This document shows positions 46,960 through 61,726 of a stretch of 64,000 nt of DNA, piece by piece. Each line of letters starts with the position of its first letter. The stretch's first letter is position 1. The position numbers were made by a program, and so were the translations under genes. This DNA comes from Rhabditoides inermis. Lineage: Eukaryota; Nematoda; Chromadorea; Rhabditida; Rhabditidae. The notes below the pieces were generated by a model, which was not told the DNA's origin, made no database searches, and was given only the letters and a program-made list of their open reading frames with translations. The stretch spans positions 306,001 to 370,000 of the forward strand of contig CAWZYM010000028.1 in NCBI GenBank assembly GCA_963966185.1, read 5' to 3'.

Positions 46960-49051
46960 ATGGTGTTGCTGGTGTCTGGGCTGGCAGATCTGGAGTCGGA
47001 GCTGTCCTCGGCGGGCGACCGGCTCGTGGTGGTCGACTTCTACGCCGACTGGTGTCCGCCCTGCCGCGCCATCGCCCCCGCATTCGAGGCCATGTCCCAA
47101 CAACATCCCACCGTCAAGTTCATAAAGGTCAACGTCGACAACAGCAGAGGTGTGGTGATTTGTTACTTGTTTTTGTGTGTTTGTTTGTTCACTGTGGTTG
47201 TGTAGACATCGCTGCGCAGTTCCAAGTGAGTGCGATGCCGACGTTTGTGTTTGTGAAGGGCGGCAGGGAGATGGGCAGGGTTCGCGGAGCCAACGAGGTC
47301 GAGATACGCAGGCATATCGCCAGGGTAAGTAGCCTTGGCATGGTTTCAAATGTTCATCAAGTCTATCATTCACACGGCTTCACACGGCTCACGGCTTCTT
47401 CAGTTCTCGTCTCTCTCCTCTTCTTCGCCCCGAGTACCCGCCGCTTCTCCGGAAGAGCAGCGATTCCTCCACCAGATCACCAGCAACTGCAAGAAGGTGA
47501 GTGTTTTTGTTGACTTGCTGTCGTTGTGTGTTTCTTTGTTTCTTGTTTGTCCACTTGCCGATGAACAGGTGGAAGCGTACCTCGACGAGATCAACCAGAC
47601 CCTTGCTCTCTCTCTGATCCCTTCCGAAAGGCTCATCGAACAGGCCACTGTAGACGGAAAGGTGCGTTGTTTTTCCTTTGTTTTCTTTTCATTTTGTTCT
47701 TTTAGAAGGATGAGTTCCTTCTGGCGAAGGCCCTTCTGGAGTGGTTCAAGCTCGACTTTTTCTCCTGGGTAGACACTCCCACGTGCGAGTGCGGCGTCAT
47801 CGCCAACAAAGACAAGGTTGGAGAGGAATGCATTCGATTATTGATTCATTTCTTTGTTTCAGAGCACTCCTGGTCATCCTACTCTGGAAGAGGAGGAAGA
47901 CGGCGCGAGTCGCGTTGAGGTGCGTGATCTTTCCAGTATTACAGTTTCCTATCCCCCCACTTGTGTCTGTCTAGGTGTACGAGTGCGGTGCGTGCGGTAG
48001 CCAAGTGCGCTTCCCCCGCTACAACAACCCCGCTAAGCTGCTGGAGACTCGGTATGCACTCGTTGGATTCAGTCAGCATTACATGTCCTTGTAGACGCGG
48101 CCGTTGCGGCGAATGGGCGAACTGCTTCTGTCTCATGGCCGCCACGATGGGCTTCCAAGTACGGTGAGTGACGTGATCTATGATGTAATGTGATGGTGAT
48201 GTTGAGATGGGTGTACGACGTGACGGACCATGTGTGGGCGGAGCTGCGGTTGGGCGGCCGCTGGGTGCACTGCGATCCTTGCGAGAACTCTCTCGATCAG
48301 CCACTGCTCTATGAACTGGTGAGTGGAGTGCATTAGCGTCGTTTTGTTATTACGCGAATATCTACCAGGGTTGGGGCAAGAAGCTCACGTACGTGTTCGC
48401 ATTCGGCATCGATCACGTGTATGACGTCACGTGGAGGTAAGCGATGCTACAGTATGCCAGACACGATTATGTGCAGGTACGCGGCGGACCATAAGAAGAC
48501 GAAGAAGGCGCGTATGTCTGTGAGAGAGGCGGTGTTGCTGCATCACATACAGGTGTGTGATGGAGATGGAGAGGGATGGCGAGTGCGTCTATTCCCCTAT
48601 GTCAGTCCATCAACGCCGCCTTGGCCGCCCAGTCGCTGCCGGACAGGAGGAAGGAGCTGGTCAAGCACAGGCTGCTGGAGATTGTGGAATGCATCGTGAG
48701 TGGAACGGTGCGCGAATATGGAATGATGGCATGAATGACAGGCTCTCCGCCCGCGCAAGTCCTGCGAGGGCTACTCTGCGCGCACCACCGGCTCGTCCGA
48801 CTGGCGTGCGGCGCGCGGCGAAGACGGACCCTCATGCACCGTCAAGAGCCCCCAGAAGAAGCGCGTCGTACTCCGACCCAACGACCACGAACTGGAGATG
48901 AAGAAGTTCAGGTAAGAAGATTATACTGAACTCACAACATCTTCATGCTTAGCCTCACATACTCGATTGTGTCTGATGTGTACACGCGGGGAGAGGGCGC
49001 GACTGCGAGTACGCATCGAGGGTGAGTGATGAGGGAGGGAGGGAGGAAGGG

Positions 49052-49106
<55 letters not shown>

Positions 49107-49599
49107 GTCGTTGTAGTTGGTCGTCGATCGCGCACCGCAGCAAGGACGTGCAGCGCAAGGTGGAGTCGGACTGGCGCATGGCGTATCTGTGCAGGAAGGA
49201 AGGCAAGGCCGAGGCGGAGATCGAATGGACCGTCGACCTGACGGGGCTGTCGGCCGCCCGCGCCAGCCTCGCCGTCAACGGAATCGCCGCCTTCGAGGGA
49301 GGAGACGTGAGCCGGGTGTGGGCGGAGGGGAGTGAATGGCTGTTCAGGTGACTCTGACCGCGTGCGCGGACGACGTGTGCATGCGAGTGCCGGCAGGCGG
49401 CCGCCTCGTGCTCCAACGACCGCCCGCCGCTCTCCTCAAGATAAAGGTATCGATCGATTATCGATTGGTGGTTACGTATTGATTGCAGGCTCACTTCTCG
49501 GGCGGCGCTGGCCAGAGCGCGTTCCAGCACTCGCAGCTCTTCCGAGCGTCCCTCTCCGACGCGCAGCCCAGTCTGTCCATCCAAGTCGAATTCGACTAG
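46960..49599 (+). CDS. png-1: Peptide:N-glycanase with N-terminal thioredoxin domain
   Basis: Seventeen exons in phase give 597 residues. The N-terminal thioredoxin domain has [20 protein letters not shown] (active site CPPC) and [15 protein letters not shown]-like linker is followed by the transglutaminase-like core. CGVIANK and CGACGS provide the zinc CxxC pairs, RCGEWANCF the catalytic Cys, [11 protein letters not shown] the His and [16 protein letters not shown] the Asp. A C-terminal PAW domain (exons 14-17) follows. The enzyme removes N-glycans from misfolded glycoproteins exported from the ER, before proteasomal degradation. The thioredoxin fusion is the C. elegans PNG-1 arrangement, which also has a similar length (about 606). 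The start follows TTGAG directly. A GA tract fills the intron before exon 15. Exon 15 is copied at 1.5 kb. Confidence 0.94.
49054..49103. repeat. GA microsatellite in png-1 intron 14
   Basis: A purine-only tract lies between the GTGAGTGATGAGGG donor and the TTGTAG acceptor. A corresponding tract precedes the copied exon at 1484-1522. Confidence 0.9.
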
Positions 49600-49954
49600 C
49601 CAAACATCCGTCCCTAGCTAATCTCTCTCTAGTCACACCGTAATAACCTACGTTTCTGGGTCCGTTCACTCTTTCCACATTGCCCTTCTTCGACTCTCCC
49701 GGTTAGCCGTGCCTACCCCAGCTTTCTCATTCAATGTGTGATATTTTGAATAAATTATATAATAATTTTATCGACGAGTAAAAAAAACAACTGCAAGCGG
49801 AGCGAACAATGCTGTGTAAAGTGAAACGGGTGCGTAAGGGAAAAGATGTGTAGGAGTGATCACTAGCTCAAACTAGATAGTAGGGTGTTACAAGTACTGA
49901 TCAGTACAAAATATTCACAGAAGGGATCTTGGACTAAATGAGTATTAAGATGAG
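49600..49954. other. Convergent intergenic, png-1 and nanos 3' ends
   Basis: AT-rich, containing AATAAA-like signals (GAATAAATT at about 49748). No gene is seen. It holds both 3' UTRs. Confidence 0.55.
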
Positions 49955-51138
49955 CTACTGCCGCTTGAAGGGGCAGTGGCGAGCAGGATGAGCACTGAAT
50001 CCACTCGCTCCGCACACTCCGCAGCTGATCGAGAAGATGCGAGGGCATCTGCAAAGAAACAATAAAATGTTATAAACGCAACTGAAGAAACTCATAATAA
50101 TGATTAATTGAAAATACAACATAACACAACCAAAACAAAATTTGCAAAAGCGAAGGTCCCGGGGAGATTTGAACTCCCGTCGCAGGATTCAGAGTCCTGA
50201 GTGCTAACCGCTACACCACGGGACCAGCGAGCGATCAGCTTACGGGTGCAGACTCATTCCCGTACTCCCCTCATAGTACAAAAAGAGAAACAACATACGT
50301 GATGTTTCCGTCAGCATCTTCGTCATTGTGAGTGCTCCAGATTCCGACGTCAGCGGGTTTCAGAGTGGGCAGGCCGCGCTTGGTTGCAGCAACGCCGTGA
50401 GCGAAGCAGAAACGACAGAATGCGGGAGCGGGCTTGACGAGTGAGTGATGGCACACGTCGGGGACCCTGTACAGGTCGAGACCGCGGCTGAGGCGGTCGA
50501 ACACACTGCACTCCTCCTCGTCCGTCTCCAGGAAGCGACGCGCCTCGGCCGCGATGTCCTCCATCGACAGACTCATCTCCAACTCCATCTGCAAGTACTC
50601 TTTTCACTTAAACGATCCGGATCGTCGAAGTAATAGGAGCACTCACCTCGGAGTCTGTCTCCGACGCACTCTCTCCTGAGTGACGCTGCCGATCCTGCCT
50701 AGGAATGTACTTGAGCATTATCTTGCCCTCGAGAGGCGGCGGGGGAAGCGGTTTCTGAAAACGGTAATTATCCTGATATCTGTGGTTCCACCACTCACCT
50801 TTCCTCTAGGCGAGCTTCTACAGCTCCTAGACTGACTGCTCGAAGGCGATGACTGCGGAGAGAATTGCGCCTCAAACATGTCACGTCATATCTATGGTAG
50901 TCCAGACCGGAAGTGCTTCGTAACAGAAGGACACATACCCTGTGGCGGAGCGATTCGGTGTTGACAGACGAGGACATGCAGGACGAAGCTTGGAACCATT
51001 GCTGCTGAGTTTGGCTGTGCCATTTCTGAATACGGTAACCGATCAATACACAATTCGATAACTAACCCATATATCGTCCCTAGGCCTGTGGATGACTCTC
51101 CTCGGACGCTCTTCGCAGTGATTCCAGGTACTGTACAT
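49955..51138 (-). CDS. nanos: Nanos-family zinc-finger translational regulator
   Basis: Six exons join in phase (51138-51067, 51025-50939, 50852-50799, 50754-50647, 50588-50299, 50048-49955) to 234 residues. The C-terminus carries the two CCHC fingers of Nanos. The first is CRFC ... WSTHNDEDADGNITC, with H-x10-C. The second is CGVCGASGFSAHPARHC, an exact C-x2-C-x7-H-x4-C, then CPFKRQ and stop. Nanos proteins act with Pumilio/FBF to repress mRNAs in germ cells. The first finger has 25 residues between the CxxC and the His, where 12 is usual. The N-terminal part is Ser/Gln-rich and not conserved. The split Cys of the first finger, ITC, spans the last intron, which also holds a tRNA-Gln. An N-terminal exon upstream cannot be excluded. 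Confidence 0.88.
50155..50225 (-). tRNA. tRNA-Gln (CTG)
   Basis: A 71-nt cloverleaf on the minus strand: acceptor GGTCCCG/CGGGACC, D-arm GTGTAGCGGTTAGCAC, anticodon CTG in GACTCTGAATC and T-arm GAGTTCAAATCTC. It lies in the 250-bp last intron of nanos on the same strand. Confidence 0.95.
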
Positions 51139-52828
51139 GCCGAATGAGACAGACTGCGCAGGTTCTTGGAGATGAGAAGGAGTTATAGACTTTTACAGAC
51201 TTATACTAGACTTATAGTTATAGTCTTTTCGTCTAATTGTGACTGACAATGGCATTATCTCTTCGGTATCCACATGGGTTTCGCGCCCGATTCAGGCCAC
51301 GCCCACTGAATTCCCAGACCCCTTGGGAAAACGGTGGGCGTGGCCTAGACAACTCTCTGCTCTTCCATCGCCTTTCGTCGCGCGCACTCTCGCCCACTGC
51401 ACTGTCTCGCTTTTGCGCCGTTGAAAAAGCCTGGGAAAACGGTGGGCGTGGCCTAAACTTGGACTCCTCGCGCGCTCTCGCCTCTGCATGCTCTCTCGGT
51501 TCTCTCCGTATTTTTGTTCAAAACTGTTAAAACGCCATTCGATCTGAGGAGACAGCCGATCAATATTGCATCTTATAGCACTGGAGCGGATCAGCGTTAT
51601 TCAATTTGACTCATTTGGAAGAAATGGTTGCGCATCAGATTGAATGTTTCTATTACTATCAGTGTGTGATGAGATGGCCCTGGTTAGGTTAGATCCGTCT
51701 AGTGAAATCATTTTGCTTCGTTTGGACTGAAGTTTGGTATACGTCACTAATGCTCGCTTCCCCGAAACTACGGAAATGACAAGGAATCGGTTTCAAAGAT
51801 TGAAGCAATTTTGCACTCGCGAGGAAAACAGTGGCTAATGAGTCAGAAAATGAAACGCGGTTTTCCAACAAAACTTGCTGGACTCAATCAATACTCAAAA
51901 CAGCGAAACATTAAGATTAGCATTTTTCGTGATACTTGTGAAGACGTGAATAAAGGTTTTGTGAAACACGAGTAGGTGAGTGATAGACACATATCTCGGA
52001 ACGAAATAAGATCCAAGGGGAAACATGTAATTCCAGCAACAACACCAATTCCAACTTATATCAAATAATTAATTGTAATGTATGACATTTATTAATCAAA
52101 ATAACAATTTGATCGAATGAAGACCCGTGCTTGATCCGATTTCCCGTGATTCGACCAGTCGAACAGATGAATGACCTGAAATATACAAAAACTACTATGT
52201 GATGAACGATATTACAAATGAGTAAATAGCTATACGTTAATGATTACAACTGTGCGCCATTTCTTATTATATTTCCAATAAAATGTGTCAGTAATTACCG
52301 GGCAGACTCCACGCAACGAGAAATGATTATTACTCTCAGCCCAATCAATTTTGTATGAATGAACATTGCCAACTGCTTTGTGCAATCCATGTGCATTAAT
52401 TACCTAAGTACCTATCAACCTAATAACCTATCAACATAATAATAAATGTTTATCTTACCTTCATCCGAGCTAAACGATTCATTAATAATATAATATAATT
52501 CGAGGGATTCATTTTAATTATTTAATTAACATATTGGAAATTGTTGAACAACATATCAAGTTGAATATTATTTAAATAGGATAGTTGAATAAATAATAAT
52601 AAAAACATTTGAATACTGAAGAGATCCGATAACAAAGTTGGATTCAAGTCGAAAGGGGACAACACAACACGGGAAGCTCAGTCTAGCCGGCGCTCATTAT
52701 CACACAGTAACTACTGCATTTTAACTTTTAGCCAGCTGATCCGACCTGAAGAATTATTCGATTTCAATAAGATCCAGCAAAAAAAAGAAAAACTACATAC
52801 CTCAAGTAAAATTAGTGTGTGCAGAGCT
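51139..52828. promoter_or_regulatory. nanos upstream region and AT-rich intergenic DNA
   Basis: GGGAAAACGGTGGGCGTGGC occurs twice (about 51325 and 51432) and an inverted CCACGCCCAC lies at 51298. These are upstream of nanos and are candidate binding sites. From 51.5 to 52.8 kb the DNA is AT-rich without recognisable genes. Confidence 0.4.
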
Positions 52829-54205
52829 TCAGTACGGACGGTATCTACAAACAACACAATTCTATCTCGACCAGGTACCAAAGAATTGGATCACTCACCC
52901 TCCACGGTCACCTCCTCCGCGTCCTCCACGGAATCCACCTCTGCCGGGTCCACCGCCGCGATATCCTCCGGGTCCGCCGCGTCCGCGACCACGGGAGAGC
53001 CGCGCATAGCGCCACCGTTGTGTCCATCACCATCTCCGTTCTCATCTCCCTCCTTCTTCACACCGTCTTCATCGCCCTCCTTCCTCTCTCCGGGTGCTCC
53101 CGGACCCTCACGCACAGGGATCAGCGTCTGGCTCAGTCTCCTCGAGAACTCCAGCAATACGAAGATACGCCAATGTGCGCAGGAGCGATCGTCTCCACCT
53201 GAAAACATTATCCATGTTCCAAAGAAAGAAAACGGTTCTAAATAGCTCACCTTGACATGAGTGGTCCACCATAGTGAGCGTACTGGGGGTCGCCAGAGCT
53301 GAGCAGCTCTTGCTCCTTCTGACGGTCCTTGGTTGATCCGCGTCCTAGCACGTAAATGTGGCACTTGAACTCCTTCGCGAGCGCCTGCAGGTTCGCTCCA
53401 CGCTGACCAAGGATTTTACCGACGAAGTTGAACTAAACGGCATTGCGTTGTAATAAATTAATTATAAAGTTTTTACTTACGTGAGGGTGGCGGAAGTTGG
53501 GGATAAGAACTTTCTTGGAGACCTTGATCGGCTTGGGAATGTCCACTTCGAGCCATTCCGGATCAATACTGTTCTCTAACTTGTCCGCCTCTGTAAAAAA
53601 AACATAAATCAATCAATTCAAAAACCAAAATCGTACCGGCAGCGAGAAGACGGCGGGCGTTCTTGAACTGCTCGCCGTACTCTCCAGCCTGCTCGAACAG
53701 ACCAATCTCTCCGTGAATCTCGCGGATCACAACCTAAAATATATATTAATAATACATGAATCAATGTCATAATTTACAAAAAAAGTCGGCAAAAGTGACC
53801 TGGATTTCGGCGTCAAGCGGGCTCTGAACATCGCCCCCGTGGGGAGGGCCGAAGCCGCCACCGGGAGGTCCACGCGGCCCGCCACGACCTCCATAGCCAC
53901 CGCCCGGAGGACCACCGTATCCGCCACCGGGAGGGCCTCCATACCCGCCTCCTCCACCATACGGATCTCCGCCCGGGCCGCCACCGTATCCTCCTCCAGG
54001 TGGTCCGCCATAACCGCCTCCGGGAGGCCCTCCATAGCCTCCACCTCCGTGACCGTAATCGCCTCCCGGTCCTCCAGGTCCTCCGGGTCCACCGCCATAT
54101 CCCTGCAAACCATATGAATAACCTTGTACAGCGAGGAAAAATCGATTTACTTACGCCATCATAGCCGCCTCCGCCGCGAGGACCGCGTCCGTATTCGTCA
54201 CCCAT
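52829..54205 (-). CDS. STAR/KH-domain RNA-binding protein (Sam68/KHDRBS-like), frame disturbed
   Basis: Exons: 54205-54155, 54102-53800, 53733-53637, 53590-53481, 53432-53251, 53198-52899 and 52844-52829. The N-terminus is glycine/tyrosine-rich (GGYGGPPGGGYGG). It is followed by VVIREIHGEIGLFEQ and a maxi-KH domain: KVLIPNFRHPHFNFVGKILG with GQRG, VLGRGSTKDRQKEQEL and GDPQYAHYGG. The C-terminus is RGG-rich (RGRGRGGPGGYRGGG) and ends GGYRPY. Such proteins bind single-stranded RNA and control splicing or translation. Between 53265 and 53000 the conserved KH end is spread over different frames (HVKVETIAPAHI, AYLRIAGVLEE, LSQTLIPVREG, then the RGG frame), as if single bases had been gained or lost. 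The start follows TTTCAG by 2 bp and the promoter is shared with DDX41. Confidence 0.75.
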
Positions 54206-54522
54206 CGCTGAAATGGGTAAATCCATGAAACAAAAACAAAACATTACCAGAGAAACCTCTCAAACAACAAAAACACAACAAAGAAGAAATCGGTAAACAA
54301 AGAAAGCTTGCTAGTTGTCCAAACTCCGCCCACTTTTGACCATCGTTTCGGGACCATCACCGCGAAACTTAAAAGATACCGTAATTTTTATTTTCACAAT
54401 CAGCTGTTTCCAATTATTTGCTTGTTTTTTTCTTTTGGTTAGTGGTGTTTAAAAGTTATAGTTTATTGTATTTTGTAAACACCTGAAGTGGTCATTGCTA
54501 AGTAGTTTTCGTGCTGTTTCAG
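54206..54522. promoter_or_regulatory. Divergent promoter between KH gene and DDX41
   Basis: A 317-bp gap between two head-to-head starts. Both ATGs directly follow TTTCAG acceptors, so much of this DNA may be outron or 5' UTR intron. A CCGCCCAC box lies at about 54328. Confidence 0.5.
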
Positions 54523-57580
<3,058 letters not shown>

Positions 57581-58086
57581 GAGTATTGATATTGTGTTGT
57601 TGTATTTATTCCAAGAATCTTTTGTTGTTGTGTTGTCAGATTATTGTTTTCCGTGTGATGATTGATGATTAGTTGTTTCCTACTCGTCGTCTCCTGCAAT
57701 TTTCTCACCATCAACACATTCACCCCGCATAGCGTTAACAATCACGAGACTAATAGACTAATTCAATCAAGGCCGAGGAGATTGAGCCCTTTAGTGCTCT
57801 TACAATTAGATTCAAGGAATCGATCTTTTTCGCCCAGGGGAACTGCTTGAAGAGATTCCGTTGTCAGATTTTCGAAAACAACAGTCCCAGAGGAGCGACA
57901 GCGGCGGGCCGCGTGTGCTGATAAAAGGTGGCATTCAGGCGTTCACACCACAAAAAAACACGTTTATCTCGGTGTTTGTATGTACATATGGATAAACATG
58001 CGAATGCGTGGAAGGCTAATCCGTGTTGAGAGTACCCGTGAGTGTAAGGCAGATTGGGGGAGGGAGGAGGAGGAGGAGGAGAGTGA
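57581..58086. other. Convergent intergenic, DDX41 and phosphatase 3' ends
   Basis: About 500 bp with no exon or repeat that I can support. It contains both 3' UTRs. Confidence 0.5.
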
Positions 58087-58238
58087 TCAGGCGGCCGCCT
58101 CTGCTATCTCCGACAGCGGCTCCAGCACCGGGGTGAACTTGCTGCGGAGGCCGCTCGTGCGACGCTCGCGGCCTTCGTCCCGACGAGACTCATCCTCCGG
58201 ACTCTGCAAGGGGAGGGGTGAGTGAGGAGAAGAGGAGG

Positions 58239-58272
<34 letters not shown>

Positions 58273-58548
58273 TGGGGTGATTGGGTGGACAGAGAAGATC
58301 AAAGTAGCAATAGGGGGCTTTCCTAGGGAGTCCCGCTCTCTCGAAATGCGGCGCGTAAACAGAGAGAAAAGTCAGTCAGACACATGGTCGGGTCAAAGAA
58401 TCCTTCAAAAAGCACGTGGATCAGGTGTGATTAGATAACCAGTGATAAGTGAGACACCCACGGAAATAACTGATTGAAGGTATAATGCCTACGTGAAAAA
58501 TGTCAAAAAGATAATAGCTTGATCTCTTGATCCGCTCAGACTAGAGGG

Positions 58549-58592
<44 letters not shown>

Positions 58593-59812
58593 GGAAGAGA
58601 GAGAATGTAGTATGCTTACCGCGGGACGCGCAGAGATAGCAAGAGAGAGGTATACGTCGGGCAGAAGGCACTCTGGCTGTGCCTCGTCTCTCACCAGGCG
58701 CACAGAGCCAGCGTTCTCCTTCACGTTCTGTAAAGGTGCGGTCAGTCTCTTCGGAATCAATTCCGAAGTGTTTCGAAGGGATCGCAAGGCATTCCGAAGT
58801 GTTCGGGAGTGTTTGGGAGTATTCCAAAGGCAATTCGGGAGTGTTCTGAGGGCGATTCGCAAGGCAATTCCAAAGTGTTTCGAAAGCATTCGAGAGTGTT
58901 TCGAAGAGACTGACCGCTACTTAAAAAGCGCTCTCAGTGGTGTCGCACTCAGAAATCACAGTTGGGTGTGAGTTCTTTGAGTTGTGTGATTGATGTGTAC
59001 CCGAGTGATATGGGGGCGAGTGTTCTCAAGGTGTGTGTATGTGTGTGTATGTGTCATCTGATTTCTAGTGGAATCCACGTGAATCGCTCGAACCGAGGTC
59101 CAAGGTACGCGCTCCTTTCGTCCAAACAAACACAGTGTAACCAGTACTCGAGTACTCGTAGCGATAACAATCTTCGTATTCGCGAGTTTCGAGTGGCCGT
59201 ATGGTGGTTTCGAGAGTCGGAAAGTTATGGATACCTGTTCGAAAGCAATGAGCTGCCTCCAGAAACCGAGGTTCGGACGGACCATGGGACGTTTCGACTT
59301 CATGAGGTGGTAGGCGTCGCGCAGAGAGCGACAAGAGTACCTACAAACGATCCGGTACTCTCTCTCTCCCTCCCCTTGCTCTCTCTCTCTCTCTCTCCCG
59401 CTCTCTCTCTCTCTTCCCCCCTCACTTTGTGAGGTATGCGAGACAGATGGACGCCGACCGGGACACCCCAGCCACACAGTGCACCAGTACGCGTCCTCCG
59501 TCGGCCAGGATCGCTTGGATCTGAACACCCACTATACGTTTCCTCCTCCGATCGATCAACCCAGACCCGCTGAGAATTGATAGCGTGTTCCGATAAGTGA
59601 AAAAAACGCGTTGGCGTTACAATGATGACGAGAGGGGTGTGATTGAAGTACCTGATCGGCCTGCAGCTCGAGATGGGGGTATATGTAGGTCTGCGGGGTG
59701 TCCTCCAACCACAACTTGGTCCGCTGAATGTCCCCCAAACTGCGGAGGTTGGGCACCTGGAAACAGAGATAGTAATGGGGAGAGAGAGAGAAAGAGAGAG
59801 AGAGAAAGAAAG

Positions 59813-59854
<42 letters not shown>

Positions 59855-60016
59855 ATGGGTGTGGATAGTGACCTCGTGGGTGGCGTTGATGATGTGTGTG
59901 ACCCTGTTCTTCTTCATCGTCTCGGAGTCGAGGGCGGACACTCCGCATATCATCAGACCGGGCACAATCTCCGACAGCGCGGCGTACTCCGGATTCACGC
60001 GGAACGAAATCGACAT
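58087..60016 (-). CDS. Atypical dual-specificity phosphatase (DUSP14/18-like)
   Basis: Six exons in phase (60016-59873, 59756-59652, 59520-59426, 59340-59235, 58727-58620, 58203-58087) give 224 residues. The catalytic domain has GLMICGVSALD, THIINATHEVPNL, the active site VLVHCVAGVSRSASICLAYL (HC-x5-R), RPMVRPNLGFWRQLIAFE and a C-terminal LLPDVY. These match the small atypical DUSPs (DUSP14, 18, 21, 28), which dephosphorylate Tyr and Ser/Thr in signalling proteins. There is no MAP-kinase-binding domain. The C-terminal tail is charged and not conserved. The ATG is 2 bp after a TTGCAG. The 507-bp fourth intron carries degenerate GAAGTGTTTCGAA-type repeats (58755-58915). GA tracts lie in three introns. 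Confidence 0.9.
58551..58590. repeat. GA microsatellite in phosphatase intron 5
   Basis: A (GA)n tract of about 38 bp. Further tracts are at 58238-58260 (intron 5), 59790-59850 (intron 1) and 59360-59414 (TC, intron 3). Confidence 0.85.
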
Positions 60017-61666
60017 GGCTGCAATGAATATGACGTAAGACGAGAGGCACACTGCGTCGCGAGAGTGAGCGGAGAACACTCGCGCACACTGCGCGCTCAC
60101 TCTAGACACCATCGATCGCGAAGGAAAAGAGTGGGCAGTAAGTTGCACCACAAACACACCACAAGGCGAGCAGAAATGGAATGGGTAGACGGGGGTGGGA
60201 GCGAGAAGCGAGCGGGAGAGAAAGAGAGAGAAGAGACAGAGAACGCACAGCGCATTACAATGAAAGTCATGTGACAGTGGGAATAAGGGTAGAAGGAGAG
60301 GAGAGAGACGTGGTAGGTCGAAATGTACTCGATGTGGAGTAGCCTTCCGCGAGCACACACGGTGCGAACAGTGGGCGCACCAAGGGGGCGGGTCGAGGAG
60401 CCCCCCCCTCTCTCTCTCTCCCTTCTCTCTCTCCCAAGGATAAGCACGTGAGAGGCATGTGAAGTTTGATGGCTTGAGTGGGGCGAATTGATGTGGACGA
60501 ATCGCGTGCGCCGCTTCTTTCGTTGCTAAGAGAACAGCGGACTTAATAGACGCAGAGAGTGCGTATGCAAATTGAACGACAGCGCGAGTGATTGAGAGTG
60601 TGGATGAGACAGTAAATAAGAAAGAGGGGAGGGAGGGCACGTTGGTAGACCACGGCCCGGATAGTTGCACAGCGCGCCTCACAGAGAGAGCGGCTGGCGC
60701 GCAGGCTGCCCCGCGAGTGAATGAGCTCGTAGCGATTTCAAGAGAGAAATTATCGCGCTCAACCGCTTGCTGGTAAATTCGCAAAAGAGCAGAGCGTCGC
60801 GTGTATGCGGCGCGGTCGTGGGCCTGACCGCTCTCGACTGTGCAACTATCCGGACCGTGTAGACGATGGTGCCACTCATTCCGAAAGCTCGCCCACATCC
60901 CAGTCATATTTATAGTGACACCAGGAGTGATTTGGCGGAAAAGCGTGAGTGCTATCTGAAATATGATATACGAACCGCGTGGTTGCTTCATGCTTATTGT
61001 CGTTGCTTATCACACGGGGCCAGAAAGCACGTGCGGCCGGGGAAAAATGCGTCTGATCGGAAGGAGAGGGTGAGTAAGCGGCGGGGAATAGTGAAACGAC
61101 GAACGGGCGCGTGCGCTTTTGTACTGCCAGCAAGGTGTCCTCTTCACGTGAACACTGTGTTGACATGCCCACACACACGCACTGTCGCCGCGCCGCGCCG
61201 CGCCCAGACACCAACACTACTCTGAACCCCTTCCAACGAGAGCACCGCATAGAGTGCGTGAAACTGGGAGAGCCAGACAAACACCTGCGGCGGTTGGCCG
61301 AAGTACGGGATAGCATCTCACTACTCTAGCTGCTCGACTAATATTCTCCCTCCTCCTTCAGCGAACGGCCACTATTCAGTGATCATATCTCCTCTCTGGT
61401 GGCGAGGCTCCTCGGCCACTCTCACAAATGACAGGCGTGTGTTTCAAAAGACTCAAAAGATCAGGTGGCACAAAAACAAGAGATGCATTGTTGCGAGACC
61501 AATGTGGGGGAAGGAGGCCATGACAGAGATAGAAAAGAGAGAATAGAAAAGAAGAAAACGAGCATGGGATCAGCTGATTTAGTCGATCGCACCACTGACT
61601 GCAAGTGCAGCATTTCCGCAACATATCAATCACACCCTCGCACAGTCTTCACCTTCTCTCTCCCCC

Positions 61667-61726
<60 letters not shown>

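Noticed and set aside
48955..49584. 209-codon open frame antisense to png-1
   Set aside because: Shadow of the GC-rich PAW exons and the GA repeat. The sense gene is clear.
59300..60991. 563-codon open frame on the minus strand
   Set aside because: It reads through phosphatase exons, introns and CT repeats alike. The family-consistent spliced model explains the region.
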